Assembly (NCBI GenBank): GCA_031276475.1
Contig: JAISMZ010000295.1
Location: forward strand, 1 to 12,677
From: Coriobacteriales bacterium
GTDB lineage: Bacteria > Actinomycetota > Coriobacteriia > Coriobacteriales > UBA8131
DNA length: 12,677 bases
Direction: 5' to 3'
The notes under the pieces are model-generated. The model searched no databases. It saw only the letters and a program-made list of their open reading frames with translations, and had not been told where the DNA came from. Of the stretch, positions 1 to 6,145 are shown piece after piece. The position numbers were made by a program, and so were the translations under genes. How positions within the stretch are numbered: the stretch's first letter is position 1; each line of letters opens with the position of its first letter.

Positions 1-2118
1 CTCCAGAGGGTTGTTCAGGCTCAGGGCCTCGGTCTCGGTCTGTAATTTGTTCATCATCTCAAACACCTGCCAGCGCGAGCCGCCTGGTAAAGGTGCGCCC
101 GCTGCCGCAAGTGACGCCAGGGGCACCGAGGGATCCACCAGCTGCTCGGAGGGGCCGGAGGGGCCGGCCGCGGCCTGCTGTTGGTCTTGCTGGCCGGCCA
201 ACTCGTGCAGCGCCACGCCGCTCAGGCTATCCTGTTGGGACAGTTGCTCGGAGGCATTGGGCGACTCCTGGCGGGCGGGGTCGCGATTGCCGCTGTCATC
301 GTCGCCTGTTGGCGCTGCTGGGTCGTCGCTTTCCTGCTCGTCCTGATTGCTGCCGGCCTCGTTGGCGCTGTTGTCGTCTGCGGCCTTGCCCGCGCCGTCC
401 TGGCCATCGTCTTTGTCGCCGTCGCCGTCCTCGCCATCGTCTTTGTCACCCGTGTCGTCCTCGCCGTTGCCCGGCCCCTCGCCCTCGCCGTTGCCCGTGC
501 CGTCGTCGTCACCTGGCTCGTAGGGCGGCCCGCCGTTTAAGACGACGGTCAGCGTGTGAATGTATTTGATCGACCAGCTCGTTGAGTCATCGGCAAGCCC
601 CGTGGAGCCAAAGAGCAGGCGCAGGCAGGTGCCGGAGTTAAGGGAGCTATAGTCCTCGTCAGGAGAGCCGCCGTCGTGCCAGCTGTCCGCGTAGGCCAGC
701 ATCGCGGGCACGGCGACCGCCTCGTTGGTCGACCCCCACTCGATCAGCGGAAAGTAGTAGCGCGCGTGGCCAAACAAAAAGTCGGCAGCGATGGCACCAG
801 GGTTGGCACCGTCGTTGGCCGCGAGGCGGAAGTGCGCGATATCCTCCACAGCAATATTTTGGCTTGCGAGCAGCTCGGCAAGGTCGATGCCCGTAGCGCT
901 GTCCGTCACGTGCTTTTGATTGGAGCGGGTAAGCGTGTAGGTGCGCTGGACGTTTTGGATGGCCTGAAGCTGGGCCACGGTAAGGCTCACCGGCTCCCGG
1001 GCCTCTATCGCCTCGTCCTCCTGCCAGACGACCCGTATCGTCAGGTTGCTTGAAGGCATGTTGCCGTCCTCAGACTCGCCCGTGTTAACGCTGACGTACA
1101 CCGTATCAACAACCTGCCCGCCACTGATTGCAGGGTCACCGCCCGTAACGGTCGCATATATTCGGGCCTGTCCGTCGCGCTGAGGTATGAAGTTACCGGT
1201 CGCGGCATTGATGTAGCCCAGCTCCGCGGTTGAAAGCGACCAGGCGTGCGTCGCGGTGATGGTTTTGAAGTCCTCGGCACTCGGAGCGTTGCACTCGGTG
1301 GTGCCATCCGAGTAGTACACGCGCAGATAGAACTGTGTTGAGCTGCCGTCTATCGTGTCGTACTCCACATAGGTGGTGCCGTATTCCTCGCCGTCCTCGT
1401 AGCATATCTGGGCTGCGGTCACATAGGCGCCAGCCTGACCAAAGACGCGGATGTAGAACTCGGCGCTTTTGCCCTGGGCGCTGGCCGTGATGGTCACGTC
1501 ACCGTCGGCGAGCGCGGTGACAACACCCTGGGTGTTCACGGAGGCGACGCCGGGGTCGCTCGATTGCCAATTGATGACACCGATTACCGAACTGGGCCAG
1601 TCCGGCTGGTTTTGCCAGTAGAGACGGCCATTACTCAAGGTGGCGCAGAGCAGCAGGCGTATCTGGCCGCCGCGCTGACCGATGCCGCCGACCAGCCGGT
1701 AGCCGTTGCCCTCCATGGTGCTGGGCAACTCGCCGCCCCAGCTGCCAAAGGAATCGGTGCTGCGGGCCGAGAGCTCCAGTTCGTAAAGGGACAGGGGCGG
1801 CGGGTCGGGATCCTGATTGTTGGTGCCGCTGTTGCCGCCTGTGTCGCCGGTGTTGCTGCCCCCGGTGTCGTCCGCATCGCCCGTGTCGTCCGCCGTGTCG
1901 CCATCCCCCGCATCGCCCGTGTCGTCCGCTGTGTCGCCGGCCCCCGTGTCGTCCGCGTCGCCGCTGCCGCCTGGCTGTTCGCCATCCTCGGACAGCGGCG
2001 CCGTGACATTAGGGCTGGCGAGGGTCTGGGCATGGGCAATACCCGGACCCGTCATTATCAGACAGAGAAGAGCGACGCATATCAGGCGGAGCGTTTTCAT
2101 CGGGCCGAGCGTTTTCAT
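1..2118 (-). CDS. Secreted Big2/Ig-like surface protein with a molybdopterin-domain-like region (partial, C-terminus beyond left edge)
   Basis: The frame is open from ATG at 2118 to base 1 (706 codons), so the C-terminus is missing. Residues 1-30 form a signal peptide ending in AHA before Q31. Residues 46-108 are an Asp/Gly/Thr-rich linker. Residues about 150-226 fit a bacterial Ig-like Big2 domain (WQSSDPGVASVNTQGVVTAL, then VTITA). Residues about 250-344 look like a second Ig-like domain. Residues about 376-528 follow the order of the sulfite-oxidase molybdopterin fold: LTVAQLQAI, a strand, TGIDLAELLASQ, then SGTCLRLLFG and IKYIHTLTVVL. The usual ligand Cys is absent, so a non-catalytic domain is inferred. 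Residues 531-612 are an Asp/Gly/Glu linker of the kind seen in wall-exposed proteins. It probably acts outside the cell in adhesion or ligand binding. A second in-frame ATG lies at 2100 within a duplicated start. It is divergent from the membrane LuxR gene, which may control it. Confidence 0.8.
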   Translation of the reverse strand, partial: MKTLGPMKTLRLICVALLCLIMTGPGIAHAQTLASPNVTAPLSEDGEQPGGSGDADDTGAGDTADDTGDAGDGDTADDTGDADDTGGSNTGDTGGNSGTNNQDPDPPPLSLYELELSARSTDSFGSWGGELPSTMEGNGYRLVGGIGQRGGQIRLLLCATLSNGRLYWQNQPDWPSSVIGVINWQSSDPGVASVNTQGVVTALADGDVTITASAQGKSAEFYIRVFGQAGAYVTAAQICYEDGEEYGTTYVEYDTIDGSSTQFYLRVYYSDGTTECNAPSAEDFKTITATHAWSLSTAELGYINAATGNFIPQRDGQARIYATVTGGDPAISGGQVVDTVYVSVNTGESEDGNMPSSNLTIRVVWQEDEAIEAREPVSLTVAQLQAIQNVQRTYTLTRSNQKHVTDSATGIDLAELLASQNIAVEDIAHFRLAANDGANPGAIAADFLFGHARYYFPLIEWGSTNEAVAVPAMLAYADSWHDGGSPDEDYSSLNSGTCLRLLFGSTGLADDSTSWSIKYIHTLTVVLNGGPPYEPGDDDGTGNGEGEGPGNGEDDTGDKDDGEDGDGDKDDGQDGAGKAADDNSANEAGSNQDEQESDDPAAPTGDDDSGNRDPARQESPNASEQLSQQDSLSGVALHELAGQQDQQQAAAGPSGPSEQLVDPSVPLASLAAAGAPLPGGSRWQVFEMMNKLQTETEALSLNNPLE
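2088..2118 (-). repeat. Duplicated start region: short direct repeat containing two in-frame ATGs
   Basis: The sequence GAGCGTTTTCATC occurs twice 18 bp apart. It gives MKTL-GP-MKTL at the N-terminus of the surface protein. Neither ATG (2118 or 2100) has a clear Shine-Dalgarno sequence. The real start is therefore uncertain by six codons. Both starts leave a usable signal peptide. Confidence 0.6.
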
Positions 2119-2373
2119 CAACTACCAATCTAATTATTCTTAGCTATGGTCAGTGATGATACTCCTGCACGGCGCGCCCGCACACCCAGAGAAAACCTGT
2201 GGGTTTTGCGTCTATCAGGGGAAACGTTACATTTATCCTCGTTCACTTATAGAGAAAAATCAGGTGAATAACCGCTCGTCCTTTGAGATTGACCGTTCAT
2301 GCCTTTTATTCTCAACCAGAAAAATGTAGAATAGGCGCATGACCTGAGAATTGCGGGCGTAGAAGGGTGCTTG
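2119..2373. promoter_or_regulatory. Divergent intergenic region between surface protein and LuxR regulator
   Basis: These 255 bp are clearly AT-richer than the flanking genes and hold no convincing ORF. A perfect inverted repeat, AAAACC-TGTG-GGTTTT, lies at 2192-2207. It could be an operator or a small hairpin. A wider pair, TTGAGA at 2284-2289 and TCTCAA at 2310-2315, lies just upstream of the candidate LuxR -10 box. Divergent placement with dyad sites is consistent with shared regulation, possibly by the LuxR protein itself. That role is inference. Confidence 0.5.
2327..2332 (+). promoter_or_regulatory. Candidate -10 box of the LuxR/lipoprotein unit
   Basis: TAGAAT resembles a sigma-70-type -10 hexamer and would start transcription near 2339, about 35 nt before the GTG at 2374. 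No good -35 hexamer is visible at 17 bp (TTTTAT only), so activation by a regulator may be needed. The assignment rests on sequence appearance alone. Confidence 0.4.
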
Positions 2374-4248
2374 GTGCAGGACTCATTAACACAGCGCGGC
2401 GGGTCGGGGTTGCTCCGAAGTCTGAGTAGCGCCGTGTCGCCAAAGCAGAGGCAGCGGCGCTATGCACTGGCGCTGAGTTTTGGAGCGTTTGCGGCCTGGC
2501 TGTTGCAGTTCCCGCAGCTGGCGCTGAGCGACTCCAGTGATGTCTTTAACTCGCTTGCGGGCATCGGAGTGTTTTTTGCGCTCGCGCTTGCTCTCTCGCT
2601 GCTCTTTCATCAGAGGATTGCCCGAATACGCACCAGCCAGGCGCTGGCAACAGCGTCGGTTCTTGCGGCGGGCGCGAGCCTTGCCTTTATCAGCCTTACC
2701 AGCTCCCCTGCGCGGCTTGCGGCGTTTTCTTTGATGGTCGCCTGCTCGGCCTTCCTTTTGGTTGGCTGGGCGCAACGCCTGCAGAGGCTGACAGAAAGCG
2801 ACATCTTACGATGCTGCCTTTCGGGATTGATTGCCGTCTCGGCCTTTGGAATCATCATCTATTTTCTGGCCACACTGTTTGGCTTCTCCGCCAATCTGCG
2901 CAACTACACACACGTCAGCCTGGCGCTGCTCTCACTTATGCTTTTGCCGATGGCCGCGTACTTTCTTATCAGCGATGGAGGCGGGCGTGGCGATGGGCGG
3001 AGCAAGGGCGACGAGCGGGACGGGGGCGACGGTGGCGATGGCGGACGGGGCGAGGGCAACGGCGGCGGCTCCCGCATGGCGCGCGAACGGACTGAGGGCG
3101 CATCCGTCCGGCCCGGCGCGGCGGATGGGATGTTTGTGGCTGCGGATCTGTCTGGAGCCGCGGGTCTGTCCGGCGCGGCGGCTGGTCTGCTCGGCGCGAG
3201 CGCGGGCCTGCTTGGCGTTGCCCTGCCGGTCTGTGCAATAGCTGCGGGATTTGTTGGCGGGTTCATCTACAGCCCTTATATGTTTGACTTCCATTTTGTT
3301 CAGCTTACCCGCTTGTCTGTCTGCGCCATCGTCGCCGTGCTGATCATCGGCATAGGCAATCTGCGGATAACCGCACCAATCCGGCAGCTGATTATCTTCT
3401 TCCTTGCGTTTGTGGCCCTCGTTTTGGGGCTGGTCTGCGCTTTGATTGGGCAGGACTTTACCGGCTATGCCCTGGGGGCACTGGCGGCAGCCTTTGACCT
3501 CCTCTTCTTAATCTCACTTGCCGCCTTGGCCACTGCCGGCAAACACGGCAAAGCTGGCTATCCCTTCTGGCTGTTCGCCCTTCTGGGCACCGGGTTTTTC
3601 TGGGCCAGGGGCCTGGGGGCCTTCCTGCAGGCAACGCTGGGCTACGCGAGCGGCAACGTAACCGCTGTGTCGGCCATCGCCCTGGCTGTTATCTGCATCT
3701 CACTGTTTTTGGGTATCGTTATCCATCTCAGGCCGGAGCCTGTTCCCGCAAGCTCTCCCCTGCAAAAGCCGGTGGCGGCAAAGGGAGCCGTAAACGCCGT
3801 CGTGGGCGATGCGGATGCGGCCCGCGCAGCAAAGCTTGATGCGAGCGCAACGGAAGCGGCAAATTGTGACGCAGGGGCGGTCAGCGAAGCGAAAGCCCTG
3901 GCGCCCGCGGCTGCTAAGGCCGCGACGAGAGGGATGAAGACCGACGACGCAGGCATGGCAGCAGAGGGACAGAAGAGCACAGGCTCAGGCGATAGCGAAC
4001 TGCTCAACTCCTTTAAATCCTATGGACTGACCGCCCGGGAGCAGCAGATCATCCTTCTGATGCTGAAGGGCTGTACCGCCACCAACATGGAGGCGCGGCT
4101 GGCCATCTCCCAAAACACCATCCGCTGGCACCTGACCAATGCCTACCGCAAGTGTGGCGTGGCCTCAAAATCGGAATTGATCGAGCTGTCCGAGAGGATC
4201 AGGCAGGAACCGCTGGCTGATCCTGATAAAACGCGGGGGGACAAATAA
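2374..4248 (+). CDS. Membrane-embedded LuxR-family regulator (about 12 TM helices plus C-terminal HTH)
   Basis: The N-terminal two thirds is a series of about 12 hydrophobic helices. The C-terminus (about residues 553-610) is a LuxR/GerE helix-turn-helix: LTAREQQIILLMLKG, then ISQNTIRWHLTNAYRKCGV. The GTG at 2374 is preferred over the adjacent TTG at 2371, because AGAAGGG at 2361-2367 is better spaced from it. Protein length is 624 aa. This architecture is common in Eggerthellaceae, where such genes often lie next to the transporter or surface genes they are thought to control. Two low-complexity insertions interrupt it: a Gly/Asp/Arg-rich then Ala/Gly/Leu-rich stretch (about residues 200-280, between helices near 6 and 7) and an Ala-rich linker (about 463-545) before the HTH. 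The stop overlaps the next start (TAATG), so translation is probably coupled to the lipoprotein. The signal sensed is unknown. Confidence 0.85.
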   Translation: MQDSLTQRGGSGLLRSLSSAVSPKQRQRRYALALSFGAFAAWLLQFPQLALSDSSDVFNSLAGIGVFFALALALSLLFHQRIARIRTSQALATASVLAAGASLAFISLTSSPARLAAFSLMVACSAFLLVGWAQRLQRLTESDILRCCLSGLIAVSAFGIIIYFLATLFGFSANLRNYTHVSLALLSLMLLPMAAYFLISDGGGRGDGRSKGDERDGGDGGDGGRGEGNGGGSRMARERTEGASVRPGAADGMFVAADLSGAAGLSGAAAGLLGASAGLLGVALPVCAIAAGFVGGFIYSPYMFDFHFVQLTRLSVCAIVAVLIIGIGNLRITAPIRQLIIFFLAFVALVLGLVCALIGQDFTGYALGALAAAFDLLFLISLAALATAGKHGKAGYPFWLFALLGTGFFWARGLGAFLQATLGYASGNVTAVSAIALAVICISLFLGIVIHLRPEPVPASSPLQKPVAAKGAVNAVVGDADAARAAKLDASATEAANCDAGAVSEAKALAPAAAKAATRGMKTDDAGMAAEGQKSTGSGDSELLNSFKSYGLTAREQQIILLMLKGCTATNMEARLAISQNTIRWHLTNAYRKCGVASKSELIELSERIRQEPLADPDKTRGDK

Positions 4249-5408
4249 TGCTAGAATTTATGGATAATTTAGGCCGAAAACAAGGGCCTGGCCACGCCCG
4301 TGGCTTGAGCAGGCGGCAGTTCGTCGGCCTGGCAGCTACCGCCGGCGCTGGCCTGCTCGGCGCGTCGGCGCTGTCTGGCTGCTCGCGGGTCTCGGAGCTG
4401 ATCACCGGCAAACGCGAGTTGATAGACGATGTTGGCCGCCTGGTCAGCCTGCCTGCGACCGGGGTGCTGAACTCAATCTACTTTACCTCTCCTTTGGCTC
4501 AGGTGTTCTGTTTTACCCTGGCTCCGGAGCTGCTTGCGGGAACAAGCATCCTGTTTAACCCCGAGCAGCTGGAGTTCCTGCCGGAGGAGACCGGCTCGCT
4601 TGAGTACATGGGCTCGCTTTCTCGGGGCGGCAGCGTGAATACGGACATGCTCAAGACCCGAAAGGTGCAGGTGATCTTCTCGATATCCGGCACCGACCTT
4701 ACCGATGTGAACATCGAGCAGGCGCTTGCGCTTGAGAAGCAGACCGGTATTCCCGTGTTTTTGATTGACGGCTCGTTTGACGTCATCGGCGATACCTACC
4801 GCCTGTTGGGGAAAAGCCTGGGGAGGGAGGATAGGGCCGAGGGGCTGGCGAGCTTTTGCGAGGAGATATACCAGCGCGTGACCGACGCCGTCGCGGCGGT
4901 TCCCGAGCACGAGCTAGTCAGTTATTACTATGCCGAAGGCCCCGAGGGGCTTTTTACCGAGACCGACGCCTCGCAGCACTCGCTGGCCTTTAAGGTCGCC
5001 CGTGGCGTTAATGCAGCGGCACCGCTGGGCGAGGTCAGCGGCACCCAGGTGATGACACCCGTGGAGATTGAGAAGCTGCGGGACTGGGATCCAGACATCA
5101 TCATCACCGCTGACAGCCATGGCTTTAATGGAATGGCCAACGCCTACGGCTTCATCACTGCCGCCTCTGCCTACGCGGACTTACGGGCCGTAAAGGACGG
5201 CAACGTGGTCTCGATGCCGTCTCTGCCCTTCGCGTTTTGCGACTACCCTCCGGGGCTGAACCGCTTTTTAGGCATCCAGTGGTTGGCCAATCTGTTCTAT
5301 CCCAGCTACTATGATGTTGATATGGTGGAGGTGGTGCGCGAGTTTTACGCCAAATGCTACTGGCGCACGCTGGACAGGGAGCAGGCGCTGCGGATCCTGG
5401 CGGGGTAG
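4248..5408 (+). CDS. Tat-exported FecB/BtuF-like ABC substrate-binding lipoprotein
   Basis: This 386-aa protein starts with a Tat motif (SRRQFV at residues 21-26), a hydrophobic stretch and a lipobox ending ALSGC with Cys45, so it should be lipid-anchored outside the membrane. The mature part opens with a segment like the 'DD.GR.V.LP' start of the iron-siderophore/cobalamin/haem binding family (helical backbone metal receptors, PF01497). It then has alternating strand-helix segments such as KVQVIFSISG and WDPDIIITADS. ATG at 4248 has a G-rich ribosome site (GGGGGG at 4235-4240) seven bases upstream and overlaps the regulator stop by one base. A second in-frame ATG at 4260 is possible. No permease or ATPase gene is nearby, so it either shares a distant transporter or acts as a sensor partner for the membrane LuxR. 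The ligand cannot be told from sequence. Confidence 0.8.
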   Translation: MLEFMDNLGRKQGPGHARGLSRRQFVGLAATAGAGLLGASALSGCSRVSELITGKRELIDDVGRLVSLPATGVLNSIYFTSPLAQVFCFTLAPELLAGTSILFNPEQLEFLPEETGSLEYMGSLSRGGSVNTDMLKTRKVQVIFSISGTDLTDVNIEQALALEKQTGIPVFLIDGSFDVIGDTYRLLGKSLGREDRAEGLASFCEEIYQRVTDAVAAVPEHELVSYYYAEGPEGLFTETDASQHSLAFKVARGVNAAAPLGEVSGTQVMTPVEIEKLRDWDPDIIITADSHGFNGMANAYGFITAASAYADLRAVKDGNVVSMPSLPFAFCDYPPGLNRFLGIQWLANLFYPSYYDVDMVEVVREFYAKCYWRTLDREQALRILAG

Positions 5409-5498
5409 TATATCGCTCCTCCACGTCACTCCCGCACTGGCGAGCGCCTTCATCAGTGTCGCGAGCAAGGCCTCGTCGAGTCTGTCACGTTCAAAGCA

Positions 5499-5638
5499 GA
5501 CGAAGCGTCGTTTAAGCGCGTGTACGCTTTGATGCCAGGGCCCGACCAAACAGTACGACCCGCCGCGGCGGGTCGGATAGCACGATTCGTGCAGACGGTG
5601 CGCCCGAGGGGAATAAATCAGTGCCTCCCTGGGCACCG
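5499..5638. other. Cluster of consecutive hairpins: candidate structured RNA or terminator complex
   Basis: At least four stems follow each other. AAGCG 5514-5518 pairs with CGCTT 5525-5529. A perfect 20-bp palindrome at 5556-5575 (CGACCCGC-CGCG-GCGGGTCG) follows. GCACGA 5580-5585 pairs with TCGTGC 5587-5592. CGGTGC 5596-5601 pairs with GCACCG 5633-5638, with further inner pairs (AGGG with CCCT). A smaller GACG/CGTC stem lies at 5499-5509. No T-run follows any stem, so a classic intrinsic terminator is not shown. It matches no riboswitch or RNA family known to me. Confidence 0.4.
5556..5575. terminator. Perfect GC palindrome, possible U-less terminator after the lipoprotein gene
   Basis: The 20-bp palindrome folds into an 8-bp stem with a CGCG loop, 148 bp downstream of the lipoprotein stop. 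There is no following T-tract. Termination is plausible for a high-GC organism but unproven. It could instead be a protein-binding dyad. Confidence 0.3.
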
Positions 5639-5694
5639 GCTTACACAGTTTTGGCGCCTTCTGGCTGAAACACAGGCTCGTGTCGGGATTTCAG

Positions 5695-5869
5695 GAGTTA
5701 TTGCTAAAAATTTACGGTTGTGTGCCCAAATCAGCCGGTTTTGCAAGGTTTTGCAGAGGTTATCGCGTGTATATGGTCAGTTTCTGGAGGCGAACGGATG
5801 AATTTCTCCTGCCAACGGCGAGCAATTCAAAATAGACTGCACACAAGCGTCAATTTTTAGCAATAACTC
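5695..5869. mobile_element. 175-bp segment bounded by 31-bp inverted repeats (MITE-like)
   Basis: The left arm at 5695-5725 and the right arm at 5839-5869 are reverse complements at 29 of 31 positions. The shared core includes GCACACAA and AATTTTTAGCAATAACTC. The interior (113 bp) has a tandem 10-mer (GGTTTTGCAA then GGTTTTGCAG, 5737-5756) and a 20-codon ORF with a good ribosome site. No transposase gene and no clear target-site duplication are seen. It could be a non-autonomous element or a paired regulator-binding site. The arms are much AT-richer than the surrounding DNA. Confidence 0.5.
5798..5860 (+). CDS. Possible 20-codon small ORF inside the inverted-repeat segment
   Basis: ATG at 5798 is preceded by GGAGG (5786-5790) at seven bases, with a TATA-like stretch upstream. 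The frame reads MNFSCQRRAIQNRLHTSVNF and stops inside the right arm. The signals for translation are good, but the peptide is not recognised. A chance ORF is at least as likely. Confidence 0.2.
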   Translation: MNFSCQRRAIQNRLHTSVNF

Positions 5870-5913
5870 TAAAAAACAGTGCAGTCGGGCGCACAAGCGT
5901 AAAAAATTAGCAG
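5835..5913 (+). repeat. Direct repeat of CACAAGCGT-type motif within a GACTGCAC/GTGCAGTC dyad
   Basis: The motif CACAAGCGT, then an A/T run and TTAGCA, appears at 5842 and again at 5892 in the same orientation, 50 bp apart. A third, inverted copy sits in the left arm at 5695-5725. GACTGCAC at 5835-5842 pairs with GTGCAGTC at 5879-5886, flanking the first direct copy. Repeated, partly palindromic sites of this sort may be binding sites for a regulator or recombinase. Confidence 0.5.
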
Positions 5914-5928
5914 CCAGGACCTCACACA

Positions 5929-5982
5929 GGCCGTACAATGCGCTCTAATTGCCCAGGGGTACCGGTTGCTCATTGTACGGCC
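5929..5982. repeat. 12-bp perfect inverted repeat
   Basis: GGCCGTACAATG at 5929-5940 and CATTGTACGGCC at 5971-5982 are perfect reverse complements with a 30-bp spacer. The right arm is also the left end of the similarity to the element in the antiporter (CATTGCACGGCC at 7541-7552). GCCGTACAAT also occurs on the minus strand in the antiporter promoter (8800 to 8791). Confidence 0.7.
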
Positions 5983-6060
5983 ACACTCCGCCTGTGCGAG
6001 CAACGCCATTGCCGCAAGTAGTGGTGGCACTTCCCCAAACGGATCTGAGGCGAACTGGCG
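5971..6060 (+). repeat. Dispersed repeat copy 1 (intergenic)
   Basis: Positions 6001-6060 match 7591-7650 at 49 of 60 bases without gaps, and nine of the 11 differences are transitions. The first 12 bases (5971-5982) also match 7541-7552 at 11 of 12, but the stretch between is 20 bp shorter here. A stem forms at 6004-6026: CGCCATTGC, loop CGCAA, GTAGTGGTG. The 18-bp terminal inverted repeats seen in copy 2 were not found around this copy, so it may be a truncated or older copy. Confidence 0.75.
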
Positions 6061-6145
6061 TTACCGTTCAGACGATGGCAAAACGGGGACACGGGGTATG
6101 CTCCTTTCGGCCTTGCGCCCCCGTTCCTGCCCTGCCGCCGCTTTC

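Larger units (their letters stand above)
5409..6145. other. 737-bp gene-poor, repeat-rich intergenic region
   Basis: No ORF here looks like a conserved protein. The left part (5499-5638) is a run of hairpins. The middle (5695-5869) is bounded by a 31-bp inverted repeat, followed by a third motif copy. The right part carries a 12-bp inverted repeat at 5929-5982 and one copy of a repeat that recurs inside the antiporter gene. It lies between convergent units (lipoprotein on plus, antiporter on minus), a common landing place for small mobile repeats. A motif ACGGGGACACGGGG near 6084-6097 resembles the REP-like repeat at the right end of the window. Confidence 0.7.

Noticed and set aside
181..540. 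Hydrophobic plus-strand ORF and other ORFs within 11-569
   Set aside because: They are antisense shadows of the Asp/Gly-rich linker of the surface protein; the Val/Ala/Leu composition is the mirror of GAC/GGC codons.
1564..2143. Plus-strand ORFs opposite the N-terminal part of the surface protein
   Set aside because: They come from antisense reading of the repetitive linker. The minus frame has a signal peptide and Ig-like domain.
5268..5636. 122-codon minus-strand ORF overlapping the lipoprotein gene end
   Set aside because: Half lies antisense to the lipoprotein gene, no ribosome site or family similarity is visible, and the DNA is explained better by hairpins.
5409..5694. Cobalamin or other metabolite riboswitch linked to the binding protein
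   Set aside because: It lies downstream of the gene and shows none of the conserved boxes I can recall for such riboswitches.
2144..5780. Shared decamer TATGGTCAGT at 2144 and 5772
   Set aside because: Ten bases without further matching context is within chance expectation for a window of this size when both strands are considered.
5520..5801. 93-codon plus-strand ORF in the intergenic region
   Set aside because: It crosses the hairpin cluster and an inverted-repeat arm, and the peptide is not recognised.
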